Positions 29,215-38,678 of a DNA stretch of 64,000 bases are shown piece after piece (position 1 is the first letter of the stretch; the number at the start of each line of letters is the position of its first letter). The DNA comes from JASHPR01 sp963815375 (lineage in GTDB: Bacteria > Actinomycetota > Actinomycetes > Streptosporangiales > Streptosporangiaceae). The stretch spans positions 434,001-498,000 of the forward strand of contig CAWFGX010000001.1 of the NCBI GenBank assembly GCA_963815375.1. The letters are read 5' to 3'. A model generated the notes under the pieces. The model saw only the letters and a program-made list of their open reading frames with translations. It did not search any database and was not told where the DNA came from. A program made the position numbers and the translations under genes.

Positions 29215-29405
29215 TCAGGGGCCCGAACTGTAGTCGAAGTCGGTGGTAAAGGCGGCGTGGCGGCGTCCCCTGACTTCCCAGCGCAGCACCGGGTCGGTTG
29301 ATCGCAGGGTGTCGCCGTGGAGTTCAGTGCCGGGGTGGTCGAAGCCCGGGATGCCGCACCGGACGTCGCCGGGTTCGGAAGCGTCGCCTTGGGCCTCTAC
29401 GGTCA
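29215..29405 (-). pseudogene. Conserved-looking C-terminal fragment, family unknown
   Basis: On the minus strand the frame SGGYLTVEAQGDASEPGDV..GIPGFDHPGTELHGDTL..TDFDYSSGP runs to a stop at 29215-29217. It overlaps the last codons of the SARP-like gene in another frame. Its composition looks like a real protein end, but no start codon of its own was found. It may be the tail of a gene disrupted by the SARP-like gene. The family was not recognised. Confidence 0.3.
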
Positions 29406-31214
29406 GGTAGCCACCCGATTGCTAAGCGCCGCAGCTCTTTCCTGCAAGGCGGGGTTGACGACTTGGCTGGCCACCGCCTGGGCCAGCGGCAACTGTGCGG
29501 TATCACCGGCCTCAGCCTGGTAGATCAGCGCCCAGGCGGTGAACTCGGGCAGATCGGCCCGAACCGCATCCTGATACAGGCGGCGGGCCAGCGGGATGAT
29601 GAGATCGGGCTGCTGGCGCGCGACGATCTCCAGATGCCCCAGCGTGACGTACCCGGAGACCCAGACATAGCGATCGGGGACCCGGTCACAGCGCCGCTGG
29701 GCATCAGTGACCCACTCCATGGCCGTGGCTCCCCGGCCGTCATGCAGGGCGAGCAGCGCGATTGCTCGCCCTGCCATTCCCTCCCAGCAGGGGTCGCCCA
29801 GCTGGCAGGCCAGCGCGAACGCCTGCTCGGCGTCGTCTCGCGCCTGGTCCCACTGCCCGTCAGCTGCCAGGCACTGCGCCCGCAGCGCCTGCGGCCAGGG
29901 CAGGAAGGCATTCCACCGGTCCCGGTCACAGATCTCGATGCTGCGCTCGGCTGCGGCGCGGGCTTCCTCCACCTGGCCGACGAGCAGCAGGGAACGGGCC
30001 AGAACGCCAGTCGACCAGGCCTCCTGGCGGCGGCGGCCCGCCGACCGCGCCGTCTGGCCGGACTGGGTAAGCAGCCGGACTGCGACCTCGTGGTGGCCCA
30101 GGTCCGCCTCGTTCATGCCGCCGATCGCCAGCAAACCCCCGGCCAGTGCTGGATCGCCGGCAGCCTCAGCCGCTGCCGAGGCCTCCTGGAGCGCCCGGCC
30201 GGCCGACGCATGCCGGCCGGCCTGCACGTCGACGAACGCGAGCTCGCGGAGAATCTCCGCGACCAGGCTCTTGCTGCCCGCGGCCTTCGCGGCCGCCAGC
30301 GCGCGGTGCAGCACCACGGCCCCTTCGCCATCGAAGCCGCGGACTGAATGCACCAGCGCAGATCCGAGAGTCCTGAGGACATCCGCATGCAGGAGGGGGT
30401 CCTTGGCCCGCTCGGCCTCCTCGGCAGCGCGGCGCAAGGTCTCAATGCCCGCGTCCGCTGATCCCGCGTCCAGGGCTGCGGTCCCAGCCCGCCGCAGCGA
30501 CCCGGCGACCACCCCAGCCCGCAGTCCGGTGGCCGGAGCAGCTGGCGGGGGGCGGGCGGCGGCCCTCAGAGCGGGCGAGGGAACGATGCCCTCCCTGGAA
30601 AAGGCAGCCTCCCATGACGCTAGGTGCACCGTGGCCCGGGCGGGATGGCCAGCGGCGACGAGGGTATGCAGAAACAGCTCCTGCGCGCCCTCATCAAGCG
30701 GGTCCAGACCCGTGGCCCGCCCGGCCGCCTCGGCAGCCGCCTCGGCCTTCCCCTCGGCAAGCAACCGCAGCGCTGACTGGCGAAGTTCCTCCATCGACCG
30801 GGCCGCGCACCGGCCGCGGGCCAGCATCAGCCACATGTCGAACGACGGGCAGTTGCGCGGCTCGGCACCGGCCAGCAGCTCACCCCCGATCTCGGCCGCC
30901 GACAGGGATCCATCCCACAGCGCCCACACGTCCAGCCATAGCGAGCCCGGAGCCAAGCTCACCCGACCGCCACGTAGCAGCCGCGGATCCCCACAGCAAC
31001 GGCGCAGGTCAGCAAGGCACCACCGCAGCGCTCCGAGCGGGTCGTCGGCCTCGCCGAACAGCTCGCCTGCAAGCTCGCCGCGGGGCAAGGGCCGCTCAGC
31101 CAGCGCGACCCGGGCCAGCAGCGCCCACGATTTCTTCCCCCGCGGCGCCGGGCACGGCCGCCCGGACTCGTCGTCGATGCGCGGCTGGCCGAGCAGCCGT
31201 ACCCGTACGCTCAC
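29403..31214 (-). CDS. SARP/BTAD-type regulator with TPR-like repeats
   Basis: 603 aa. The N-terminus (VRVRLLGQPRIDDESGRP..PRGKKSWALLARVALA) matches the winged-helix part of SARP/AfsR-like activators, although the wing is hard to define. Next comes a BTAD-like block (EELRQSALRLLAEGKAEAAAEAAGRATGLDPLDEGAQELFLHTLVA). The C-terminal 350 residues are helical TPR-like repeats. Its start lies 9 bp after the tautomerase stop, so both are likely cotranscribed. There is no ATPase domain, unlike full AfsR. Confidence 0.75.
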   Translation of the reverse strand: MSVRVRLLGQPRIDDESGRPCPAPRGKKSWALLARVALAERPLPRGELAGELFGEADDPLGALRWCLADLRRCCGDPRLLRGGRVSLAPGSLWLDVWALWDGSLSAAEIGGELLAGAEPRNCPSFDMWLMLARGRCAARSMEELRQSALRLLAEGKAEAAAEAAGRATGLDPLDEGAQELFLHTLVAAGHPARATVHLASWEAAFSREGIVPSPALRAAARPPPAAPATGLRAGVVAGSLRRAGTAALDAGSADAGIETLRRAAEEAERAKDPLLHADVLRTLGSALVHSVRGFDGEGAVVLHRALAAAKAAGSKSLVAEILRELAFVDVQAGRHASAGRALQEASAAAEAAGDPALAGGLLAIGGMNEADLGHHEVAVRLLTQSGQTARSAGRRRQEAWSTGVLARSLLLVGQVEEARAAAERSIEICDRDRWNAFLPWPQALRAQCLAADGQWDQARDDAEQAFALACQLGDPCWEGMAGRAIALLALHDGRGATAMEWVTDAQRRCDRVPDRYVWVSGYVTLGHLEIVARQQPDLIIPLARRLYQDAVRADLPEFTAWALIYQAEAGDTAQLPLAQAVASQVVNPALQERAAALSNRVAT

Positions 31215-31223
31215 CGGCGGGGC

Positions 31224-31466
31224 TCAGCCCGCCCCGGCTGCGGCCGGCTGACCCTGCCTTTGCAGAGCGTGCACGTCGGCCGTCGTGAGGCCGTTGCCGG
31301 CGATGCCCCAGTCCCCACTGTGAACCTCCTCGACAATTACCCAGGTGACCGGCCGGAGGTTCTCGCCCTCGATATCGACCATCGTGTCGGTGATCTTCTG
31401 GATCATCTCCTGCTTCTGCCCGGCCGTGAACACTCCCTCGATCAGCTTCACTGTGACCATCGGCAT
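31224..31466 (-). CDS. 4-oxalocrotonate tautomerase-family protein
   Basis: 80 aa. The start at 31466 follows GGGGAG and gives MPMVTVKLIEGVF, which leaves Pro as the catalytic N-terminal residue after removal of Met. The helix FTAGQKQEMIQKITDTMVDI and the strand VTWVIVEEVHSGDWGIAG are typical of the 4-OT fold. It precedes the SARP-like regulator in one operon, as is often seen in actinobacteria. The substrate is unknown. Confidence 0.88.
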   Translation of the reverse strand: MPMVTVKLIEGVFTAGQKQEMIQKITDTMVDIEGENLRPVTWVIVEEVHSGDWGIAGNGLTTADVHALQRQGQPAAAGAG

Positions 31467-31652
31467 CCTGGTTCTCCCCTCATGATGAATACCACGGCAC
31501 CTGAACCTTCTCCTCCCACCGTGTGAAGCCCCGTGTGACCCGCGCACCATCACCGCGCGACGCCAGCAGCAGCACGCAAACGCGCAAGAGCAGACGATCT
31601 GGGCCGGCGATGATTCTGTGAACACTGCCGTTTGAGGGCTCTAATAAGGTCC

Positions 31653-33811
31653 TCAGACGCCTGGTCTCAGTTGAACCGTGACCCGTTCATCTGCTCGGGG
31701 CGACGGGGCGCCGACCGCGTCGTGTTCGGGTGGGGGGTCGGTGGCCACCAACGTGGTCGTGACCCGCCCGATCAGCCGACGCAACTCGGGCACCTGGTCG
31801 GGCTGCCACTCTGTCACCAGGCGGTCTATGCCTGCTTCACGGACAGCTCTCAGCTGGGCGGCGGCCTGCTCGCCGGCCGAGGTGAGCACCACGCTGGCGC
31901 CGCCCCGAGTGCCGTTGGCGCTGGCCGGGAGGACCGATTCGGCATCACTGCCCTGGCGGGCGGCGGAGGCTGGGCCGTCCGCGGTGACATAGCCGGCGTT
32001 CACAAGTTCGGTCAGGCGCTGCTCCAGTTCGCCGCCGGCGATTCCCAGCAGATCGGCCAGTCCGGCCCTGGTAACCGGGGCGTTGTCGGCGACGCGGTAC
32101 ATCAGCCAGGTGCCGCGCGGGCTCAGCTGCACGTCGGCGCTTTTCGCGAGGTGCCGGTAGGTCTCCGCCCGGCGTTCACGGCCGAACAGCGTCATCAGCG
32201 CGCGCTCCATCTCCTGCGCGGAGTCACGGGTGGCGGGAATGGCCGTGGGAGCGGTGCTGTGCGCCCGGTCCACCGCCCGCACGGTGTCCCGCAGCGGAAC
32301 CTCCTTCAGGAACAGGCTCAGGACGAAACCCAGCGCGGCCAAGGGTGCTGCGTACAGGAACACCGTGTGTAGCGCCTGCGCAAAGCCTGCGATATAGCCG
32401 TCCCGGATCGCCGGGGGAAGGTGCTCGAGGACGGCCGGGCTGGCTCCGGCGGACGGGCTGATGTCGCTGGGCAATGGGACGCCATGCAGCGCGACCGCGA
32501 TGTCGCCGGCCAGGACGCCGGAGAAGACCGCACCAAAGACCGAAGTGCCGAACGAGCCACCGATGGACCGGAAGAACGTCGCGCCGGATGTGGCGGCGCC
32601 GAGGTCGGCGTAGTCAACCGCGTTCTGCACCGCGATGATCAGCACCTGCAGCGACGCGCCGATGCCCACGCCGAGGATAAATAGGTACAGCGACACGATC
32701 CAGAAGTTCGTGTGGATGCCCAGCCGCGACAGCAGGTAAAGGCCGAGGGTCATCAGCGCCGTCCCGATCACAGGGAAGATCTTGTACCGGCCCCACTTGC
32801 TGACCAGGAAGCCGGTGCCGGTCGAGGTCAGCAACAGCCCGACCAGCAGAGGAAGCAGCCTCAGCCCGGACTGGGTCGGTGAAACCCCCGGACGACCTGC
32901 ATGTACTGCGGTAGGTAGGCCAGCGCGCCGAACATGGAGAAGCCAACCGCGAAGCCGACCACGCTGGCGGAGGTGAACACCCCGTTCGCGAACAGGCGCG
33001 GCGGCATGACGGGCTCGGCCGCGCGCCTCTCGGCCAGGACGAAACCGGCTCCGCAGAGCACGGCCAGCGCGCCGAGCAAGTAGATCGGGAACGAGTTCCA
33101 GGCGAACGTGCTGCCACCGAGCGAGGTGAGCAGGACCAGGCAGACCGCGGACGCGCCGATCAGCGCGGTACCCGCGTAGTCGATCACATGACGGACCTTG
33201 CTCAGCCGGCCAGGCAGCACCGCCGCGGTCACGGCCAGGGCCACGATGCCGACCGGAAGGTTGATGTAGAAAACCCACCGCCAAGACAGATTGTCCACAA
33301 AGAAGCCGCCGATCAGCGGCCCGAGCACGCTGGCGACCCCGAACGTGGCGCCGAAGATTCCCTGGTAGCGGCCGCGCTGGCGGGGCGGGACGACATCACC
33401 GACGATCGTCTGCGTGCCCACGATCAGGCCGCCACCACCGAGTCCCTGGAGGGCGCGCGACGCAATCAGCTCCACCATCGAGTGCGCCAGGCCGGACAGC
33501 GCCGAACCGACCAGGAAGATCACGATCGAGGCCTGGAAGAATATCTTCCGGCCGTACATGTCGCCGAGCTTGCCCCACAGCGGCGTCGACACCGTGGAGG
33601 CGAGGAGATAAGCGGTGATGACCCAGGACAGGTGCGACAGCCCGTGAAGGTCGCCCGCGATCGTCGGCAGCGCCGTCGCGACGATCGTCTGGTCGAGCGC
33701 GGCCAGCAGCATCCCTAGCAGCAGGGCACCGATGATGACGAGCACCCGGCGCTGGTCGATGGCCTGCGGCGGCCCGCTGCGCGCCATTCCGGCACCGGTT
33801 CCGGTGGTCAC
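31653..33811 (-). pseudogene. DHA2 MFS drug exporter with C-terminal winged helix, frameshifted
   Basis: About 719 codons in two frames. The first part (start 33811) has the DHA2 features LAALDQTIVATALPTIAGDL and WVITAYLLASTVSTPLWGKLGDMYGRK, and ends at MQVVRGFHRPSPG. Adding one G to the run at 32885-32889 (CCCCC on the + strand) gives VVRGVSPTQSGLRLLPLL and restores the frame to the end. The C-terminal 200 residues, after the last membrane helix, look like a MarR-like winged helix (SPRGTWLMYRVADNAPVTRAG..LTELVNAGYV). Unless the indel is a sequence error, only a truncated N-terminal half (about 316 aa) would be made. Confidence 0.8.
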
Positions 33812-34068
33812 GGCACGCTCACCTCTCCTTCAGCCCGGCCTGCCAGGTACCGCCGGGCCTATGCGAATGTTCTGGCGGCTGCCGGTCATCCCACAAGTCG
33901 CGGAAGCCTTCGACCCAGACGGAACGCCCGTAAACCCCGTCACCGAGCTAACTCTGCGCATTCGCCCTCGAGGATCTCAGGTGGTGGTCGACAATCGAAT
34001 GGTGCCGGTCGTCCGGCGAGCTTGGCGAGCCCGGCGCGAATGTCGTAGCCCTGTGGCATGGTGCGGGC
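33812..34068. other. Intergenic between divergent genes
   Basis: This gap should hold the exporter promoter and that of the gene at 34069. No repeat or clear promoter box was found. Confidence 0.3.
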
Positions 34069-34479
34069 ATGACTGGGCAAGCCGCACCAATCACGGTGAC
34101 GATCAAGGATCAGTCGGGGGCCGGGAAGGTCGCCGCCACCATCACCATTGAGGGCATCGACCGCTGCATTACGCTGCGGGATCTCGTCCGGACCCGGGTC
34201 CGCGAGGAGGTCGCGCGCTACAACGCGACCCTGGCTGACATCTTCCAGGGCCTGGTCATGCCGCAGGGTGCGCAGCCCGCGCCGGGGGGGTTCCGGATGC
34301 CCGCGCGCAGGCGGGTCGACTGGGAGCAGCAGGCCGGCCTGGCGGTGAAAGCATTCGCCCGCAACGGCTTTTTCGTCCTTGTCGGCGATCGCCAGGTCAC
34401 CGACCTGGATGAGGTCCTGGAACTGACGGCCGAGTCCGATATCCGGTTCATCCGCCTCGTCCAGCTGGTGGGAGGCTGA
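34069..34479 (+). CDS. Conserved hypothetical protein
   Basis: 136 aa. Features are an N-terminal beta-rich part (ITVTIKDQSGAGKVAATITIEG), then RDLVRTRVREEVARYN, and RVDWEQQAGLAVKAFARNGFFVLVGDRQVTDLDE, a segment with strong secondary-structure periodicity. No membrane or signal segment is present. I recall similar proteins next to larger uncharacterised genes in Streptomyces, but cannot name the family. The next gene starts 1 bp after this stop and is broken, so this may be the surviving half of a two-gene unit. Confidence 0.6.
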   Translation: MTGQAAPITVTIKDQSGAGKVAATITIEGIDRCITLRDLVRTRVREEVARYNATLADIFQGLVMPQGAQPAPGGFRMPARRRVDWEQQAGLAVKAFARNGFFVLVGDRQVTDLDEVLELTAESDIRFIRLVQLVGG

Positions 34480-34480
34480 C

Positions 34481-34740
34481 GTGGCCGACGCAACCGACGT
34501 CCTCGCGCTCGCTGAGGCGGCCAAAAGAGGCGGGACCCGTACGAGCTCATCGTCGGACCTCTGGAGCCAGGCGACGTTCTCCCCCGGACGAGCAGGAACG
34601 TCTCCTCACCGAGGACGTTCTCGTGGAGATGCCACCGATGCTCAACTGGTTCGCCGGCCCCGGCAACTACGGCCTGTTCATGGAGTGGGTCTTCGCGGCG
34701 GCCGGGCTGAGAGGTTGGAAGGAAGCAGGTCCGCCGCTAG
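34481..34740 (+). pseudogene. Broken gene with two frameshifts, truncated 3' end
   Basis: It starts GTG at 34481 (VADATDVLALAEAAK). A first shift near 34524 leads into DPYELIVGPLEPGDVL; a second at the C-run near 34579 leads into PPDEQERLLTEDVLVEMPP and LNWFAGPGNYGLFMEWVF. The three segments read as one protein of about 85 residues. The coding signal ends where the GH13 gene's stop (34737) begins on the opposite strand, so the 3' end was probably lost. The function was not recognised. Confidence 0.6.
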
Positions 34741-36404
34741 CCGGTCCGCAGCCACACCGCGCAGTCGGGCGGCAGCAGTCCGCCGTCCAGTGGCGAGCTG
34801 GCGAGAAGCAGCTCGGCGTGGCCGGCCAGCCGGGTGGGCCGGGGCGACAGGTTGACCACGCACTGGATCCCGCCGCGGTCAAAAGCGAGCACGCCGTCCG
34901 CTGCATCCAGCCAGGTCATCGAGCCATCACCGAGGGCAGGCTCGGCGTGGCGGATCCGGAGGGCCAACCGGTACAGCTCGAGCATCGATCCCTCATCACC
35001 GGTCTCGGCCTCGACGGTCAGATCGCGCCACTCCTTCGGCTGCGGCAGCCACGGCAGCGCGGCCGTGCCCGGAGGCGAGAAGCCAAACGGCGGCTCGTCC
35101 CCGGCCCAGGGCAGCGGGACCCGGCAGCCGTCGCGGCCCGGATCCGCTCCCTTGCTGCGGTGCCAGATCGGGTCCTGCCGCAGCTCAAAGGGAATGTCCT
35201 GCACCTCCCACAGGCCTAGTTCCTCGCCCTGGTAGACGTAGACCGATCCTGGCAATGCCAGCGTGAGCAGCGCTGCTGCCCTGGCACGCCGGGTGCCGAG
35301 CGCACGGTCGACTGGCAGGCCATGAAAGTAGCGACGGTGCTGAAGGCTGAACGCCGTGTCCGGCCGGCCTAGCCGGGACACGATGCGATCTACGTCGTGG
35401 TTGGACAGCACCCAGGTCGCGGGAGCGCCGGCCGCCGCGTTCAGGGCCAGTGTGCTGTCGATGACCTCCCGCAGCTGTGCGGCATCCCAGGGGCAGCTCA
35501 GGTAGGGGAAGTTGAACACCGTGTGCAGTTCTCCCGGACTGACGTACCGGGCGAGCCGGACCGCGTCCGGTATCCAGATCTCCCCAATCAGGACCGTGTC
35601 CGGATACTCGTCAGCGACGGCCCGCCACCGGCGGTAAACCTCGTGTACGTCGTCGCGGTCTGCATAGGGATGATGCGGTCCTGGCGGTGCGTCAATGCTG
35701 ACCTCCGGCAGGGACGCGTCTTTGGTGAGCATGGCCGCCGAGTCGATCCTGATGCCGTCGGCGCCCCGCTCGAACCAGAACCGCAGCACGTCCTCGAACT
35801 CCGCCCGGACGTCCGGGCTTGCCCAGTTGAAGTCCGGCTGCTCCGGCGCGAACAGATGCAGGTACCACTCACCCGGCCGCCCGTCGCGCTCGCGGATGCG
35901 GGTCCAGGCAGGCCCGCCGAAGATGGACCGCCACTCGTTCGGGGGAAGGTTGCCGCCCGGGCCGCGGCCTGGCCGGTACCAGAACCTGGCCCGCTCGGCG
36001 GATCCAGGCGCGGCCGCCAGAGCACCCTGGAACCACGGATGCTGGTCGGAGCAATGGTTCGGGACGATGTCGATGATGATCCTGATGCCTGCCGCGTGCG
36101 CTTCCGCTATAAGCCCGTCAGCGTCCGCGAGCGTGCCAAAGACGGGATCGATGCTGCGGTAGTCAGCTATGTCATAGCCGGCATCAGACATCGGCGACGG
36201 GTACCACGGGTTGAACCAGATCGCGTCGATACCGAGCCCGGCCAGGTAACTAAGCCGCGCCCGCACGCCGGCGAGGTCACCGATCCCGTCCCCGTTGCCG
36301 TCGGCGAAGCTGCGCACGTACAGCTGATAGATGGCGGCGCCGCGCCACCACGGCCCGTCCAGGCGGGCCGGCTGGCCGGCGTGCGAGGCTTCGAGGTCTG
36401 GCAC
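34737..36404 (-). CDS. GH13 alpha-glucosidase (alpha-amylase family)
   Basis: 555 aa with a GTG start. Family motifs are DIVPNH (112-117), GIRIDSA (nucleophile D221), IGEIW (acid/base E275) and LSNHDVDR (transition-state Asp D337). N-terminal WWRGAAIYQLYVRSFADGNGDGIGDLAGV and the short C-terminal beta domain are typical of oligo-1,6-glucosidase or alpha-glucosidase subfamilies. No signal peptide. It lies downstream of a MalEFG-like transporter and probably splits the imported alpha-glucosides to glucose. Confidence 0.93.
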   Translation of the reverse strand: MPDLEASHAGQPARLDGPWWRGAAIYQLYVRSFADGNGDGIGDLAGVRARLSYLAGLGIDAIWFNPWYPSPMSDAGYDIADYRSIDPVFGTLADADGLIAEAHAAGIRIIIDIVPNHCSDQHPWFQGALAAAPGSAERARFWYRPGRGPGGNLPPNEWRSIFGGPAWTRIRERDGRPGEWYLHLFAPEQPDFNWASPDVRAEFEDVLRFWFERGADGIRIDSAAMLTKDASLPEVSIDAPPGPHHPYADRDDVHEVYRRWRAVADEYPDTVLIGEIWIPDAVRLARYVSPGELHTVFNFPYLSCPWDAAQLREVIDSTLALNAAAGAPATWVLSNHDVDRIVSRLGRPDTAFSLQHRRYFHGLPVDRALGTRRARAAALLTLALPGSVYVYQGEELGLWEVQDIPFELRQDPIWHRSKGADPGRDGCRVPLPWAGDEPPFGFSPPGTAALPWLPQPKEWRDLTVEAETGDEGSMLELYRLALRIRHAEPALGDGSMTWLDAADGVLAFDRGGIQCVVNLSPRPTRLAGHAELLLASSPLDGGLLPPDCAVWLRTG

Positions 36405-36520
36405 GAGAACCTGCTTCCTGTTCGTGATCGGGCAGCGCGGGACCGGCCAGACGGCTGCTGGCAGCCGGCTCGCGATGCTGGCTTGTGCTGATGCGGGCGG
36501 CGTAGCCCGGTGCGCTGCTG

Positions 36521-37459
36521 TCAGCCCCTGAGGCCTCCGGCGGTCAGGCCGGACATGATGTTGCGCTGGAAGATCAGGAAAAATACGATCGTCGGGATCG
36601 CGGCCATGGCGGACGCCGCGATGATCAGGTTCTGCGGCGTGCCAACCACCGCCTGCCAGATGCCGACATTGAGGGTCTCCCTGGTCGGGGTGTAGCCGGC
36701 CTCGACTAGGAGCGGCCAGAGAAAGTCCTTCCAGACCGCGACGAGTCCGAAGATCGATACGACGCCGAGGATTGGCCGGGAGATGGGCAGCACGATCCGC
36801 AACAGGATCTGGATCCGGGATGCGCCGTCGATCTGAGCTGCGTCGATGTAGTCGGTCGGGATCGAGTCGAAGAACCGTTTCAGCAGGAAGATGTTGAACG
36901 CGTTGGCGACCGAGGGCAGCCAGATCGCTGCCGGCGAACCGATCAGGTTAAGGTGCAGGACCGGCAGGTCAGCCACGGTCACGTACTGCGGCACTACGAG
37001 CACCGTGCTCGGGATCATCAGCGTGGCCAGCATCATGAAGAAGATGACGTTCCCGAATACCGGCCGCAGCTTGGACAGTGCATAGGCCGCCGCCACGTCG
37101 AAGACGAGCTGGAACAGCAGCGCCCCGAACGCGTAGTAGACCGTGTTCCATAGCAGCCGCGCTATATCCAGCCGGTCGAAAGCCTGCCAGTAGCTGGCCG
37201 GATACAGGTGATGCGGGTACAGCGTCGGCGGCGTCGCGATCGCTTCCTGGGTCGACTTCAGCCCGTCGGTGACCAGGAAGTACATCGGCCCGATGAACAC
37301 GAGCGTGAAGATCACGATAACCAGCGTCAGGACTACCCGGTAGGCGATCTTGCCGCCGCGCCGGTTCAGCTGCGCGCTGGAAATAAGCGTCCTGGTCGAG
37401 CCGGCAGCGGCCGCCTGGCGCCGCTGGCCGCGAGCACTGGCGGCGGCAAGACCTGCCAT
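36521..37459 (-). CDS. Carbohydrate ABC transporter permease, MalG type
   Basis: 312 aa from an ATG preceded by AGGAGGGACC. Hydrophobic segments include VVLTLVIVIFTLVFIGPMYFL near the N-terminus. The EAA motif is DAAQIDGASRIQILLRIVLP, the usual site of contact with the ATPase. It starts 10 bp after the MalF-type stop. No ATPase gene is in this cluster, so a shared multi-sugar ATPase (MsiK type) elsewhere is expected from known actinobacterial systems. Confidence 0.92.
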   Translation of the reverse strand: MAGLAAASARGQRRQAAAAGSTRTLISSAQLNRRGGKIAYRVVLTLVIVIFTLVFIGPMYFLVTDGLKSTQEAIATPPTLYPHHLYPASYWQAFDRLDIARLLWNTVYYAFGALLFQLVFDVAAAYALSKLRPVFGNVIFFMMLATLMIPSTVLVVPQYVTVADLPVLHLNLIGSPAAIWLPSVANAFNIFLLKRFFDSIPTDYIDAAQIDGASRIQILLRIVLPISRPILGVVSIFGLVAVWKDFLWPLLVEAGYTPTRETLNVGIWQAVVGTPQNLIIAASAMAAIPTIVFFLIFQRNIMSGLTAGGLRG

Positions 37460-37469
37460 CTGGTCCCTC

Positions 37470-38450
37470 CTAGCCCTTGCTGCGCTCTCGGGTGGCCCAC
37501 AGGAACCCGCCGGAGAAGACGGCGAGCACCAGCATGAGGATCACGCCGAGTGCCGATGCGCTGTTGTAGTTGCTGGAGCCGCTCATCTCGAACGCGTACT
37601 GGTAGATGAGCATCACCACGGACAGGGTGTTGTCTCCGACGCCGCCGCCGCCGTTGGTCAGCACCCATGACTCGACGAACATCTGCATGGTCGCGACGAC
37701 CTGCAGCATCAGCAGCATGATCAGGATCAGCTTCGTCTGCGGGATGGTGACGTGCCGGATCCGGCTAAACAGGCGGGCCCCGTCGAGCTCGGCCGCCTCA
37801 TACAGCTCGCCCGGGATGTTCTGCAGCGCCGCCAGGTAGATCAGCGTCGCAGCCCCCATGTTCATCCAGGTGGAGGCGATTACCACCGAGATCATCGCCG
37901 TGCTGATGAACCCGCTGCCGGGCTGGAATACCCACTGCGAGGTCGGCAGGTGCAGGATGTGCAGCAGGTGGTCGAAGAGGCCGTACTGCGGGTTGTAAAA
38001 GTAGGCGAACAGCAGCAGCGCCGAGGCCGGCGGCAGCATCACCGGCAGGTAGACCAGCACCCGCAGGTATCCCTTAGCGTGCCGCAGCTCGTTCAGCAGG
38101 ATCGCCACGCAGAACGGGACGACATATCCGATGACCAGTGCGAGCAGCGTGAACTCCAGCGTGTTCCGCCAGGCCAGCCTGAAGGTCGGGTCGTGGAAGA
38201 TCCGGATGTAGTTGGACCAGCCGGCCCAGGCAGAGCCGCCGCCGTATACGGCCTTCTGGAAGCTCATGATGATTTCGCGGATGATCGGATACCACGAGAA
38301 GAACGTGAAGCACAGCACCGCACCGATGAGGAAACCGTAGGCCGACAGATTGCGCCGCAGCCCGGACCCGAGATGGCCGGCCGCCGACTGCCTGCGCGCC
38401 TGGGCCTGGGCCTTGGTTTTGGACTTGGGCAGCGCCGCGACATCTCCCAT
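37470..38450 (-). CDS. Carbohydrate ABC transporter permease, MalF type
   Basis: 326 aa from the ATG at 38450 (MGDVAALPKS), chosen for the CAGGAGA ribosome site; in-frame codons further upstream lack one. N-terminal cytoplasmic residues are basic, followed by SAYGFLIGAVLCFTFFSWYPIIREIIMSFQ. The EAA-like loop is ELYEAAELDGARLFSRIRHVTIP. It works with the MalG-type subunit and the binding lipoprotein. Confidence 0.92.
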   Translation of the reverse strand: MGDVAALPKSKTKAQAQARRQSAAGHLGSGLRRNLSAYGFLIGAVLCFTFFSWYPIIREIIMSFQKAVYGGGSAWAGWSNYIRIFHDPTFRLAWRNTLEFTLLALVIGYVVPFCVAILLNELRHAKGYLRVLVYLPVMLPPASALLLFAYFYNPQYGLFDHLLHILHLPTSQWVFQPGSGFISTAMISVVIASTWMNMGAATLIYLAALQNIPGELYEAAELDGARLFSRIRHVTIPQTKLILIMLLMLQVVATMQMFVESWVLTNGGGGVGDNTLSVVMLIYQYAFEMSGSSNYNSASALGVILMLVLAVFSGGFLWATRERSKG

Positions 38451-38632
38451 CCGGGTCTCCTGTTCTCTGGGCCTGCTGGCTGCTGCGGATTGTGCCGCCA
38501 CGGACATGAAACGGGCAGCGGGGCTGGGGACCGGCCCGCACGCCTGGGTCCGCGGCCAGGAGCTGGGCGGCCGCCGGCCAGGCGTGGAAGCCGGCCCCGC
38601 AATACCGGCCCCCACGCCTCGTCCGGGGGGTA

Positions 38633-38653
38633 GCCGGGCGTAGTGTCCCCGGC
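38633..38653 (-). terminator. Stem-loop between binding-protein and permease genes
   Basis: GCCGGG and CCCGGC form a 6-bp stem with a 9-base loop in the 228-bp gap after the binding-protein stop (38679). Such elements often let the binding protein be made in excess over the permeases. On the + strand TTTT follows, so it is at best a partial terminator for the minus-strand transcript. Confidence 0.4.
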
Positions 38654-38678
38654 TTTTGGGTGTCCCCCGACTGCGCGG

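Noticed and set aside
29707..31251. A + strand open frame of 514 codons
   Set aside because: Antisense to the SARP-like gene; Ser, Arg and Ala bias and no recognised domain.
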